Source of the DNA: DASSFG01 sp035547915
Lineage (GTDB): Bacteria; Planctomycetota; Planctomycetia; Pirellulales; JAICIG01
Direction: 5' to 3'
Length of the DNA stretch: 64,000 bases
Assembly: GCA_035547915.1 (NCBI GenBank)
Contig: DASZTS010000020.1
Coordinates: 119,793 to 183,792 of the forward strand
This document shows, in pieces, positions 53,264 to 61,870 of this stretch. The notes under the pieces are model-generated. The model made no database searches, was not told the origin of the DNA, and worked only from the letters and a program-made list of their open reading frames with translations. The position numbers were made by a program, and so were the translations under genes. Numbering within the stretch: the first letter of the stretch is position 1; each line of letters starts with the position of its first letter.

Positions 53264-54706
53264 TCACCAGACCCACTCGAACAGCACTTCCATCAAGATG
53301 GTCTGAAAGACTTCGAGTAACAGCGCCGCCAAAACCAACGGGGAAGCATGCAGCGGAGTGGGGTCCGACGCCAGACAAGCTGCTGAGCCGAGGGCGAGAA
53401 ACCCCACCAAAAAAATCCAGATCCGCTCCGTCTCCAGAGTGTAGAGAGGAGCCAGGTCGACCAGCAACAACGTCAGGCCGAAACTCAACAAGAGCCAACG
53501 TGCGTGGCTGGCCGTCGTGCGACGGAATTCCCGCCGCATTTGGCCAACCCACAACCAAGCCAGCGGCAACCCAGAACAGAAAAGAAAGGCGACCAGGTTG
53601 GTGACGACGAAGTGCGCCGATTGCAGCAGGGAATGATGTCCGCGCCGTCCCTTCATCACCTCGTCTTGGCCGGCAAAGGCCTGCCGCAAAACGGCCAGCG
53701 GTTCGTAGCCCGACCAGGCCGAGAGCAGACCGTAGGCGAGTACCACCGCGACCATGGCGGCCAGCAAGGTGAGCGAGGTGTTTTTGAGCCGGTTACGATC
53801 CCCCAGTGCCGTGAAGCCCAGGACCACGATAGCCCACAGTGCGACGAAAGAAGTGGAGAACGTCATCATGGCCGCGGTGAATGCCGTCAGGCCGCCTGCG
53901 AAGCCCCACAGCAAGGGGCGATTCGCGCGACCGTGCCACAAGAAATAGAAGGTCCACACGAGCGGCACCATGAAAACCGCATCGAGACAGGTGGCAGAGT
54001 AGCAGACGACGTTCGGCGCAAGCAGGAACAGGGCGGCCGCCAAGCGGGCGGGTGCTTCGTCGAGCACATCGCGGGCAAGCAGATAGACGGCCGGCGTTGC
54101 GAGACCCGCCAAAACGATCGTCGCCAGCGAGGCGGCCAGCGGCCCCGGTCCGGCGATCTGGGCCACCAGCCATAACAGCAGGGGACCGCCCGGAGGGTGA
54201 TGGCGGCAGTGCAGCGGCAACTCGGGCATCAGCCCTGGATAGTCGCGCAAGAACGAACGCGGCGATGTAATGCGCTCTACAGCCCCGATGTAGTCGCTAC
54301 GGCGATGGACGTCGAAAGGCTGCCAGAGGGTTGCCGGACCGCCATCGATGAGTGCCACGGAAACCGCTACCGCTATGTGCGCTAGCCAGAGGACAACGAC
54401 GAAGCGATAGCGGTCAGCGAACGGCAAGCGTGACGACGAGCCTTGCTCGGCCAATGACCACCGCAGCCACCATACAAATGTCGCCAGCACGGCGGACGCG
54501 ATCAGCACGCCCGTCTTCAGACGCGGCCGCCAATAGATGTACAGCGGAACGATGCGGTAGACCGTCCTCCCAGGCCTCACCGCCCCCAGTTCCAATCCCG
54601 TGTCGAGCATCAGGTCGCGCAAATAGAAGTGATAGGCAGCGAATGCGGCGGCGGCCGCGAGGCAGCCGGCGGCCAAGCGGGCGATGTTGCGACGAGTCGT
54701 CGGCAT
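53264..54706 (-). CDS. Polytopic membrane protein, probable GT-C-type glycosyltransferase
   Basis: The product is 480 residues with about eleven hydrophobic helices. The long first periplasmic loop contains DVHRRSDYIGAVERITSPRSFLRDYPGLMPELPLHCRHHPPGGPLLLWLV; the D-Y-P...H-H-P-P-G segment resembles the loop of ArnT/PMT-like and GT39-like lipid-linked sugar transferases. The acidic catalytic pair is not certain. It would act in the inner membrane on a lipid-linked sugar donor. It ends about 100 nt before the dehydratase gene begins on the same strand, and glcF is upstream of it. Confidence 0.65.
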   Translation of the reverse strand: MPTTRRNIARLAAGCLAAAAAFAAYHFYLRDLMLDTGLELGAVRPGRTVYRIVPLYIYWRPRLKTGVLIASAVLATFVWWLRWSLAEQGSSSRLPFADRYRFVVVLWLAHIAVAVSVALIDGGPATLWQPFDVHRRSDYIGAVERITSPRSFLRDYPGLMPELPLHCRHHPPGGPLLLWLVAQIAGPGPLAASLATIVLAGLATPAVYLLARDVLDEAPARLAAALFLLAPNVVCYSATCLDAVFMVPLVWTFYFLWHGRANRPLLWGFAGGLTAFTAAMMTFSTSFVALWAIVVLGFTALGDRNRLKNTSLTLLAAMVAVVLAYGLLSAWSGYEPLAVLRQAFAGQDEVMKGRRGHHSLLQSAHFVVTNLVAFLFCSGLPLAWLWVGQMRREFRRTTASHARWLLLSFGLTLLLVDLAPLYTLETERIWIFLVGFLALGSAACLASDPTPLHASPLVLAALLLEVFQTILMEVLFEWVW

Positions 54707-54738
54707 TGCGTCCGTGCCTCGACAAAGGGCGTTGCCCG

Positions 54739-56097
54739 TTACGGCTGCTCGCCACGATACGAGAGGTCGAGCAACTCGATCGGGTGCATCACCTTCAGCG
54801 GCTGGCCCTGCTGCCGTGCCTCGCGGCCGATTTGCAGCAGGCAGCCGGCGTTGGCGGTGAGGACCAACCTCGCACCGGTCTTCAAAATATTGGCCAGCTT
54901 CCGGCGGCTGAGCCGTCCGGCCATCTCCGGCTCGGTCAGGTTATAGGTCCCCGCCGCCCCGCAACACAGCTCACCCTCGGCCAAGTCGCGCAGCTCCAGG
55001 CCGGGGATTTGCGCCAACAACCGACGCGGCGCCTCGCGTATTTTCTGCGCATGCCCGAGATGGCAGGCGTCGTGATAGGTGGCCACGGTACGGATCTCGC
55101 CATGCGGCGGCCGAAGGCCCAGCGCATCGAGAAATTCGTTCACGTCCTTCACCTTGCCCGCCAAACGAGCCCTACGGGCCTGGCCGTCGTCGTGCCAATG
55201 ATGACCATAGTCCTTGAGCATGGCACCACAACCCGCCACGTTGACCACGATGGCGTCGAGATCGTCGCGGCCGAAGGCGTCGACGTTCGTGTCGGCAAAC
55301 TGCCGCGCCGGCTCGCTGGCACCCGCATGGAAGTGGATCGCGCCGCAGCACGCCTGGTCGCGCGGAATGAAGACGTCGCAGCCGTTCTCTTGCAGCACGC
55401 GGGCCGTGGCCCAGTGCGTCGAGCGAAACATGACATCGGCCACGCAGCCGGTGAAGAGGGCCACGCGCGCCCGACGCGTGCCACGCGCCGGCAAAAACTC
55501 GGGCAGCGGCGGCTCGACCTGAGTCGGAGGCGGCAGCATGTCGACGAGTTGCCGCAACCGCCGTGGCAGCAGACGCGTCAGCCCGATCCGGTCGGCCAGG
55601 GCGACGAGTCCCCAACGCTGAGCCAGCCGTGCCGGCGCGAGAGCGGCTCGCATGCGGCCGGGATAAGGAAACAGGCCGAACAGGATAAAACGGTGGAACC
55701 AATCGGCCGACTTCGCCTCCCCTTCGCCAGCCTGCTCCATCTCCACGCGGAAAGGCTCGATGAGCTTGCCATATTGCACGCCCGACGGGCAGGCTGTCTC
55801 GCAGGCCCGACAGTCGAGGCAGAGTTCCAGGTGCCGCCGCACCCCGTCGGTCAGTTCGAGACGGCCATCGGTCACGGCCCGCATCAAGTAGATACGGCCG
55901 CGCGGGCTGTCGTTCTCGTTCCCCGTTTCGACAAACGTGGGGCACGACGCGGTGCAGAGTCCGCAATGGACGCAATCGAGAAACAACTCGTAATCGATGC
56001 CCTGCCCAGGTGTGCGGCGGGGCGATGCGGTCGTCTCGTGGGGTCCGCGGTCTGTCGCGTCAGAGGAAGGGGATGAAGTGGATGAAGGCAGCGGCAT
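54739..56097 (-). CDS. glcF: Glycolate oxidase iron-sulfur subunit
   Basis: The product is 452 residues. Two 4Fe-4S motifs are present: CVHCGLCTASCP (C42, C45, C48, C52) and CLDCRACETACP (C93, C96, C99, C103). Two CCG cysteine-rich domains follow, with FTGCVADVMF, QACCGAIHFHAG, VAGCGAMLKDYG, DACHLGHAQ and CCGAAGTYNLTEP. This is the GlcF architecture; GlcF passes electrons from glycolate oxidation to the respiratory chain. The flavoprotein subunits GlcD and GlcE are not next to it, which is unusual. A TorD- or LutA-like role is less likely given the two CCG domains and length. ATG 56097 is chosen as the first before the 4Fe-4S region; the first 30 residues are low complexity. Confidence 0.92.
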   Translation of the reverse strand: MPLPSSTSSPSSDATDRGPHETTASPRRTPGQGIDYELFLDCVHCGLCTASCPTFVETGNENDSPRGRIYLMRAVTDGRLELTDGVRRHLELCLDCRACETACPSGVQYGKLIEPFRVEMEQAGEGEAKSADWFHRFILFGLFPYPGRMRAALAPARLAQRWGLVALADRIGLTRLLPRRLRQLVDMLPPPTQVEPPLPEFLPARGTRRARVALFTGCVADVMFRSTHWATARVLQENGCDVFIPRDQACCGAIHFHAGASEPARQFADTNVDAFGRDDLDAIVVNVAGCGAMLKDYGHHWHDDGQARRARLAGKVKDVNEFLDALGLRPPHGEIRTVATYHDACHLGHAQKIREAPRRLLAQIPGLELRDLAEGELCCGAAGTYNLTEPEMAGRLSRRKLANILKTGARLVLTANAGCLLQIGREARQQGQPLKVMHPIELLDLSYRGEQP

Positions 56098-56213
56098 CGA
56101 GCAAAGCTGATGTTGGGAGGTTGTGTGGTTTCTTGTACCATACCCTCGGCGTACGCGCCCATCCACGCCCCTTGTCGGACGAGGTCTCGGCGAGCGTGCC
56201 TGGCGGACGTCGG

Positions 56214-57731
56214 ATGCCGCGGTTGGCCAGGCTCCTCACGCCCCACTCTTTTTTTGGAACGCCCGAACGTCCCTTGATTGGTCTTCGCGACAAGCCGACC
56301 GGTTACGTGGCGTGCGTTGCGGTGGCCGCCATCGTGGCAGTGGTGGGGGCTCGCAACTATGCGGGCGGTTGGAACGACGGGAGCCGGTTGGCCACGGTCG
56401 AATGCCTGGTGGACAACCACACGCTCGCCATCGATCAATCGGTGTTCGTTGATGTGCCGCACGAGCGAGTCGGCACCGTTGAACCCTTTCCGTATTCGCG
56501 AGACGATCCCGGGGCCTGGGTCTTCGGCACGTTGGACAAGATCCGGGTCGACGGCCATTGGTATTCTCATAAGCCCCCCGTGCCCGCCGTCGCGTTGGCC
56601 GGCGCCTATGCCGCGTGGCAGAAGTTAGCCGGCGGCACTGCCCGCGATCGTTGCAACGAGTTCTGTTATTGCATGACACTCGTATCAGCCGGCGCGGCCT
56701 ATGTCATCGCCATCGCCAGCCTGTTCCATCTGGCGGGAATCCTCGGACTGACGCCGATGGAGCGATTACTTGTCTCGGGCAGCTTCGCGCTGACGACCAT
56801 GGCGCCGGTCTACGCGCGGCACGTGAACGACCACATCCTGCTGTTGGCCGTAGCCATGTTGGCGGCGGCGAACTTGCTGAAGCTGGCCGAAGCCATCGAG
56901 ACGCGAGGTCCGTCGTGGCGACGAGACCGGATGCGGCTGTTGTTGGTCGGCGCGTTGGGTGGGCTCGGCTATGCCATCGATCAGGCCAGCGGACCTTTGT
57001 TACTGACGGCCCTCTTCGCGGTCATCGCCTATCGGACGCGCGGGCAGTTCGCGGGCCTGGTCCTGTTCGCGTCGGCCGCGCTACCCTGCATCGTGCTCCA
57101 CCAGGCGTTGAATTATGCTGTGGGCGGAACGATCCGGCCGATCGGGTCGGTCGTCGAATACTTTGCCTGGCCGGGTTCCCCTTTTTCCCGCGAGACGATG
57201 ACCGGCTTTTGGAACCATCCGTCGCTGCGCCACTTCGTTGCGTACCTGAGCAGTATGCTGTTCGATCTGCGACGGGGATTTGTCTTGCATAACCTATCCC
57301 TGTTGTTGCTTCTGCCGGGCGTCGTCACGCTGTGGCGGCGGCACGCGGCTCAGCGGCCAGAACTGTTGGCACTCGGCGGTTGGGCGGCGGGAACGTGGCT
57401 GGCCTACGGCGCGCTCTCGAACAACCTGTCGGGCGTGTGCTGTTCGATCCGCTGGTTTGTGCCCCTACTGGCCTTCGGCTACGTCGCCTTAGCCGTGTTG
57501 GTGCGGCACGACGAGCGTTACCGCCGCGGGTTGTGGCTGTTGTCGGCTGTCGGCCTACCGCTGGCCGCCATGATGTGGTGGAACGGACCGTGGCGCGAAC
57601 CGGAAACGGCCTTTTTCGTTCGACTGGAACGGGCCGGGGTGGCGGTCTGGCTCGGCTGGTGCGTGTGGGCCTTCCTCCCGGCCGTGCGATCGGCCGTCCG
57701 CGCCTTCCGACCGCTCACGTCGCCGGGCTAA
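56214..57731 (+). CDS. Polytopic membrane protein of unknown function
   Basis: The product is 505 residues. A first transmembrane helix (YVACVAVAAIVAVVGARNYAGG) is followed by a soluble loop of about 90 residues (residues 55-120) with DNHTLAIDQSVFVDVPHERVGTVEPFPYSRDDPG, then about nine helices. The overall form resembles GT-C-like or DUF-type membrane proteins; no motif is decisive. It is divergent from glcF with a 116-nt spacer. ATG 56214 is chosen because upstream sequence in frame is low-complexity. Confidence 0.65.
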   Translation: MPRLARLLTPHSFFGTPERPLIGLRDKPTGYVACVAVAAIVAVVGARNYAGGWNDGSRLATVECLVDNHTLAIDQSVFVDVPHERVGTVEPFPYSRDDPGAWVFGTLDKIRVDGHWYSHKPPVPAVALAGAYAAWQKLAGGTARDRCNEFCYCMTLVSAGAAYVIAIASLFHLAGILGLTPMERLLVSGSFALTTMAPVYARHVNDHILLLAVAMLAAANLLKLAEAIETRGPSWRRDRMRLLLVGALGGLGYAIDQASGPLLLTALFAVIAYRTRGQFAGLVLFASAALPCIVLHQALNYAVGGTIRPIGSVVEYFAWPGSPFSRETMTGFWNHPSLRHFVAYLSSMLFDLRRGFVLHNLSLLLLLPGVVTLWRRHAAQRPELLALGGWAAGTWLAYGALSNNLSGVCCSIRWFVPLLAFGYVALAVLVRHDERYRRGLWLLSAVGLPLAAMMWWNGPWREPETAFFVRLERAGVAVWLGWCVWAFLPAVRSAVRAFRPLTSPG

Positions 57732-57744
57732 AGCGTTTGCGACA

Positions 57745-58095
57745 TCAGTCTCTAGGCTTTTGTCGGGCCTTCAGCCGCTCGATCTCATCGGCGGTCGGCT
57801 TTTGTGCCTTGCCCAGGCGAATGGCTTCGGCTTCCGCCTCCTTCCACTTGCCCGCGCGGGCCAGGGTGATGATCGCCTCGAACTCCGCATACTCTTGATC
57901 CGATACCGTGCCCTTGCTCTTGGCCTCTTCGAGCTGCTTAGCGCTCTCCTCGACCCATTGGGGCTGCGCCGACGACGTCGCGGTGCGCAGTCCGTCGATC
58001 AGCCGGCGGTTGGCCGGCGCGACCTGCGGCGGACCGCCGCACCCCGCAATGATTGCGGAGACGAGCGCGCAGACCAGCACGTGCGACCGATTCAT
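57745..58095 (-). CDS. Small lipoprotein
   Basis: The product is 116 residues. The signal peptide ends in the lipobox IAGC (SAIIAGCGG), so the cysteine is probably lipidated. The mature part is helical and charged (KQLEEAKSKGTVSDQEYAEFEAIITLARAGKWKEAEAEAIRLGK), resembling a TPR-like or coiled hairpin. ATG 58095 begins the signal peptide. It lies 19 nt after the DUF1559 gene on the same strand and may be co-transcribed with it; the end faces the convergent membrane-protein gene 13 nt away. Confidence 0.8.
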   Translation of the reverse strand: MNRSHVLVCALVSAIIAGCGGPPQVAPANRRLIDGLRTATSSAQPQWVEESAKQLEEAKSKGTVSDQEYAEFEAIITLARAGKWKEAEAEAIRLGKAQKPTADEIERLKARQKPRD

Positions 58096-58114
58096 CGTAC
58101 ACCCGCTTCCGATC

Positions 58115-59113
58115 TTAGGTACCGTCTCGCGAAATATCCCCTGCGGCACGTGTACCGTAATAAGACCAGGTCAGGTTGTCGACGGTGTCGAGAATGAATT
58201 TCACGCTGCCGTCGCAAAACAACACGTTGGCGCCCTCCGGATGGTTCGACCACACTTCGTCGGTGTTGGCCAGTGGCTGCGAAGGGGGCTTGATGACCGG
58301 CGGTGTCTCTCCGGGGGTCGGTCCCGTGTGCACGTTCACCTGCGACGACGCAGGATCGCAACCGACGGTGGCAAATCGCAACGTGGGGCATGTCACCCCG
58401 TTGGGAACGACGCCCACCCAGGTCGACTCGCTATGGTAGGGTGTCTTCTCCGAAACCATGATCGTGTGGCTGGTGCCGTCGGTAATATCGGCCAGACGTG
58501 TGCGGCTGTTGCGATAGAGCACGCCGTCGACCGTGGCACCACCGACACTGATCGTCGAAAGGTCGGTTGCCGGATCGAAGTACTGTTGCCAGGGCGAAAA
58601 TCGTCCGGCGACACCGACGTAATTGGCACTGGCGAACGTGGCCAAGGAATTGCCCGACGAATCGACGACGTTATAGGTGCTCAACACGTTCGTGGCCGAC
58701 GGGCAGACGTAGGCGGCGACCTTCGTTCGCACCGGTCCGGCATTGGCCGGCGCCCAACAAGGCAGATTGACATTTAACGAATTGTAGAGGGGCGCCTGTT
58801 CGCCGAACGGGAGGATCATCGCCAAGAAGCCCCAACCCGGGCCAGTGTCGCCCGTGGTCGGATCGGGGGCGCCCATCAGCGTGTTGGTGGTGGGCGAAAC
58901 CACGTAAGCCGGGGGAAACTGTCCCAAGACGTCGTGATAGGTCTGCATCGAAATGCCGACCTGTTTGAGGTTGTTGAAGCAGGAAGTGCGACGCGACGAC
59001 TCGCGCGCCGCCTGCACGGCGGGCAGCAACAGAGACACCAACAGGCCGATGATGGCGATCACCACCAGCAGTTCAACCAGAGTAAACGCGGACCGTTTTT
59101 GCCGCATGACCAT
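58115..59113 (-). CDS. DUF1559 protein with prepilin-type N-terminus
   Basis: The product is 332 residues. The prepilin cleavage/methylation helix is RSAFTLVELLVVIAIIGLLVSLLLPAVQAARE, followed by SSRRTSCFNNLKQVGISMQTYHDVLGQFPPAYVV and a beta-rich globular domain ending LFCDGSVKFI. These proteins form a very large paralogous family in planctomycetes, exported by a type IV pilin-like route; their function is unclear. ATG 59113 is supported by AGGAG about 11 nt upstream. Confidence 0.93.
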   Translation of the reverse strand: MVMRQKRSAFTLVELLVVIAIIGLLVSLLLPAVQAARESSRRTSCFNNLKQVGISMQTYHDVLGQFPPAYVVSPTTNTLMGAPDPTTGDTGPGWGFLAMILPFGEQAPLYNSLNVNLPCWAPANAGPVRTKVAAYVCPSATNVLSTYNVVDSSGNSLATFASANYVGVAGRFSPWQQYFDPATDLSTISVGGATVDGVLYRNSRTRLADITDGTSHTIMVSEKTPYHSESTWVGVVPNGVTCPTLRFATVGCDPASSQVNVHTGPTPGETPPVIKPPSQPLANTDEVWSNHPEGANVLFCDGSVKFILDTVDNLTWSYYGTRAAGDISRDGT

Positions 59114-59263
59114 GAATCGGGGGCTCCTGAGTATCGGGTTGCAGCCGCGCACGGCGCAACCACCAAGTGTGTTGAAAACCGGACGAATCGACGTCGCTCG
59201 CTGAGCCGTTCTCTTCGCAGCTACCTTCGGTTAAGGAAGGTGCCGCGCGCGAACGGCCGGTTT

Positions 59264-59659
59264 TCAACCGAGCGGAGGAGCACGAGCCAACCCATTCGAG
59301 AAAATGGGCTCGATGAAAAAGACAGGGGCCGAGACACCCACTTCGGCCACCACGCGGAGCGGCGTGAGGTCCGCAGCCGGTACGGAAACGACCGCACATT
59401 GGGCTACGAAGCGGCACGCCGGGCAGTCCTCGTCCGAGAGTGGGTCGGGCGGAAGGCCTCGCTCGGGGAGCGATGCAGTCTCGCAGGAGTCGCTTGGCAG
59501 GCCGTCGCGATGCGCTTCGCCGCAGCCTGCAACGTGCGTTTCGCAAGCTTCGGAGTGGCCAGGATGCGAATGATTGTGCAGCAAACCGCTCAAGGCGCTG
59601 GCCACAAAATAAGCCAGAGCGGCGATCCAGGCGGTAGAGCGGCGACGAATGATTCGCAT
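59264..59659 (-). CDS. Small His/Cys-rich exported protein
   Basis: The product is 131 residues. A hydrophobic N-terminal segment (STAWIAALAYFVASALSGLLH) is followed by a stretch with six histidines (HNHSHPGH, ETH, EAH) and six cysteines in about 55 residues, the last three in DCPACRFVAQC. This is the pattern of a metal-binding protein, perhaps for copper, zinc or nickel. A consensus-like promoter lies at 59691-59720. The DUF1559 gene follows 150 nt downstream. No known family is recognised, but short His/Cys-rich exported proteins often sit near metal-efflux genes; none is in the window. Confidence 0.75.
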   Translation of the reverse strand: MRIIRRRSTAWIAALAYFVASALSGLLHNHSHPGHSEACETHVAGCGEAHRDGLPSDSCETASLPERGLPPDPLSDEDCPACRFVAQCAVVSVPAADLTPLRVVAEVGVSAPVFFIEPIFSNGLARAPPLG

Positions 59660-59690
59660 GGTTGGAAGACGCCTACAGGGCGACCATTGC

Positions 59691-59720
59691 AGGATAGGGC
59701 CGCCCCGGCAGCCGTGTCAA
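59691..59720 (-). promoter_or_regulatory. Strong sigma-70-like promoter of the His/Cys-rich gene
   Basis: On the minus strand a perfect TTGACA (59720-59715) is followed after 18 nt by TATCCT (59696-59691). The predicted start is about 25 nt before ATG 59659, which has no clear Shine-Dalgarno. The promoter is one of the best matches in the window. Confidence 0.65.
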
Positions 59721-59910
59721 CTTGTTTTAGGTTAGCATTTTATGAATCTCGCTGGTCGCAAAGCGCTGTCCGCAACTGCAGACCGCCGCAGTTCCCGAAC
59801 TCGCCCGGATTCGGACCGTTCGGACCGATCTTGGGCCGAAATACGGGGGCACGAAATCTGCATCGCATCCAAAAGACAGGGCAGCCACTACGAGCACAAG
59901 GAGGAGGGCG

Positions 59911-60510
59911 ATGCGATACCTACTTTTGACGTCGAGTTTGCTGGCTAGCGTGCTTTTTCTGCCGGCCGCGGCCCAAGATTACGACGAAGACGATCCGGTT
60001 CCCTATCGGCGGTCCGACCGCGACTATTACGAATCGGGAAAGGATTTCGGGGCGGCCTATTATCCGCATTATCGCGACCGCAACTCTCCGGTTGTCCGGC
60101 GTTACGATAACCGGGGGGAATTACGCTACCCGCCCGTAGATCCACGCGACCGGTATGCCAGGAATTACGGTCCACCCGAGCTCGCGTCGCCGCGCGTGCA
60201 GATCGATCGATATGGACGGCCCGTACGGCGCGCGGCGTTTGACGACCCCGATCCGTTCGATCGAGCCTACGGCGAATCGAACGGGCGGCATTACATCGCG
60301 CCCGATGAAAACAACTTTCGCGGCGGGAGATACGCCACGGACTATCCCGATTTTCGTGGAGGATGGTACGGGCGTGGCCATCGGGTGCGAATTCGGGCCG
60401 GTCAGTACATGGCCGGCGACTATGCTAATGCGTTCTGGGAACACCCGCATCACACCGGCAGCAGCCCGGGCGAGCATGCCTGGAATGCGAACAGCGGGCA
60501 AGCTTATTAG
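59911..60510 (+). CDS. Secreted Tyr/Arg/Asp-rich protein
   Basis: The product is 199 residues. A signal peptide (LLLTSSLLASVLFLPAAAQ) precedes a mature part of about 178 residues rich in Tyr, Arg, Asp and Pro, with no cysteine and little hydrophobic core (RRSDRDYYESG, YYPHYRDRNSPVVRRYD). It is probably disordered or a structural surface or matrix protein. A strong ribosome binding site GGAGGAGG lies 6-7 nt before ATG 59911, so it is likely well expressed. It is convergent with the gene at 60559. No function is assigned. Confidence 0.8.
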   Translation: MRYLLLTSSLLASVLFLPAAAQDYDEDDPVPYRRSDRDYYESGKDFGAAYYPHYRDRNSPVVRRYDNRGELRYPPVDPRDRYARNYGPPELASPRVQIDRYGRPVRRAAFDDPDPFDRAYGESNGRHYIAPDENNFRGGRYATDYPDFRGGWYGRGHRVRIRAGQYMAGDYANAFWEHPHHTGSSPGEHAWNANSGQAY

Positions 60511-60524
60511 CAGTAGGCCATGAA

Positions 60525-60543
60525 TGGGGCGGCGAGCGCCCCA
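60525..60543. terminator. GC-rich hairpin between convergent genes
   Basis: A TGGGGCG/CGCCCCA stem of 7 bp with a 5-nt loop lies between the convergent stops at 60510 and 60559. There is no T run on either side, so its effect as a bidirectional terminator is uncertain. Confidence 0.3.
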
Positions 60544-60558
60544 CAGCAGCCCGCTTGC

Positions 60559-61437
60559 CTATTTGGCTAGTTTGCGTCGTAGGGTACGCACATTGTCTTG
60601 CATGAGGACCGGCAATTTCGAGCGCAGCAGGTTCGTTCCGTTGAACCAATCGTGCGGCTCGTTGATCGCCATGTGGCACTCGATGAAGAGCGCTCCGGCC
60701 GGCTTCGATAAGGTGACGACTTGGCAATAGCCGCCGAATCCCGCGTAAGGTTGTGACTTGCCGAGGCTCTTTTTTCCCGACGATGCACGCTCCAGGGGTT
60801 TCCAACGGTTCGGATATTTGGAGTCATCGGCGAAGCGGGGATCGAGTAACGAAGCGGCGAGGACTCCGTTCGGCGCGCGCGTGGTGACGCCATGGCCGAT
60901 GCCGCTGATCTGCACCTTGTCGAGCAGAGGACTATCGATGCGAAAATACGACTCATTGCGCGCGTCCGTCGAGTCGACCTTCAAGTCACGCTCACGTAGT
61001 TCATCGTCGGTGAGCGACTCTGACTCTCCTTTTTCCGAGGTGGATCCACCGCCGACAAGTTGGCCTAGCAGATCTTCGTCGGTGATGTCCTTCAGCTTCC
61101 CATAGGCCACGAACCAAACGTCGATCCGTTGTACGCGATCGCCCTCGGTCGCATCTCCGGCGGTGTCGATTTGGAGCATAAAGGGGGCGACGGCGGATTT
61201 GCGCACGAAGTCATCATATTTGTATTTTTTTTCGGCGACCCGGTGGATCACCTCGTTTTGCGCCGCTTCGTCGGCTTCGGGCGATAGCGACGGCTCGGGG
61301 AGCTTGACGGCCTGATCGTTGATCGGAATGCCGTCGCGCACCAAATGATCGTATACCGGGTTATCGGGCGAGTCCTCGGCCGCATGCACGATCGCCGCCA
61401 GCCAGAACAAGGCCGCCGCCCAGACAAAAGACTTCAT
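60559..61437 (-). CDS. Secreted protein of unknown function
   Basis: The product is 292 residues. The signal peptide is SFVWAAALFWLAAIVHA. The mature protein is hydrophilic and charged, with beta-like parts (FMLQIDTAGDATEGDRVQRIDVWFVAYGKL) and ends in a helical segment (LRSKLPVLMQDNVRTLRRKLAK). It contains no recognised catalytic motif. ATG 61437 is chosen because it begins the signal peptide. Confidence 0.72.
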   Translation of the reverse strand: MKSFVWAAALFWLAAIVHAAEDSPDNPVYDHLVRDGIPINDQAVKLPEPSLSPEADEAAQNEVIHRVAEKKYKYDDFVRKSAVAPFMLQIDTAGDATEGDRVQRIDVWFVAYGKLKDITDEDLLGQLVGGGSTSEKGESESLTDDELRERDLKVDSTDARNESYFRIDSPLLDKVQISGIGHGVTTRAPNGVLAASLLDPRFADDSKYPNRWKPLERASSGKKSLGKSQPYAGFGGYCQVVTLSKPAGALFIECHMAINEPHDWFNGTNLLRSKLPVLMQDNVRTLRRKLAK

Positions 61438-61557
61438 GACCGCCTCCGCAGGTGCTGTGCAGGTGATACCGTGACCGGCAGCGACTCCGTGCCGGGCGAG
61501 CGCCCGTCGATTGTACGCACTGCCCCTTGCTGCGCACACCCGCGGCCGCGGCGGCCG

Positions 61558-61737
61558 TCACGTGATCTTCTTGAACACGGTGACGCCGAGCAATCCGATG
61601 GCGGCGAACAGCACCAAGAAGATGAAGAACAGCGCCTTGGCAATGCCGGCCGCGTCGCCTGCAATATTCGTGAAGCCGAACACGGCGGCGATCATGGCAA
61701 TTACCAGAAAAATCAACGACCATCGCAGCAGGCCCAT
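61558..61737 (-). CDS. DUF1328-type small membrane protein
   Basis: The product is 59 residues: MGLLRWSLIFLVIAMIAAVFGFTNIAG followed by a second helix AKALFFIFLVLFAAIGLLG. This is the pattern of the DUF1328 (YtjA-like) family of two-helix membrane proteins of unknown role, often stress-linked. GGGAGGA lies about 9 nt before ATG 61737, which fixes this start despite the longer open frame to 61923. Confidence 0.85.
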   Translation of the reverse strand: MGLLRWSLIFLVIAMIAAVFGFTNIAGDAAGIAKALFFIFLVLFAAIGLLGVTVFKKIT

Positions 61738-61870
61738 CGATACGTCCTCCCGTGTTACGAGCGCGAAACGCCCAGAGTTGTAGACGATTACAGAACGACG
61801 CCGCAGGGCGTCGATCCATTGCGGGCCAGTGCAACTAGAGTGCCAGACGTCGGCAGCGAGCCCTTCACGG

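Noticed and set aside
59742..59948. A 68-codon plus-strand frame between the His/Cys-rich gene and the Tyr-rich gene
   Set aside because: It overlaps the start of the well-supported gene at 59911 and is Arg/Ser-rich as shadow frames here are.
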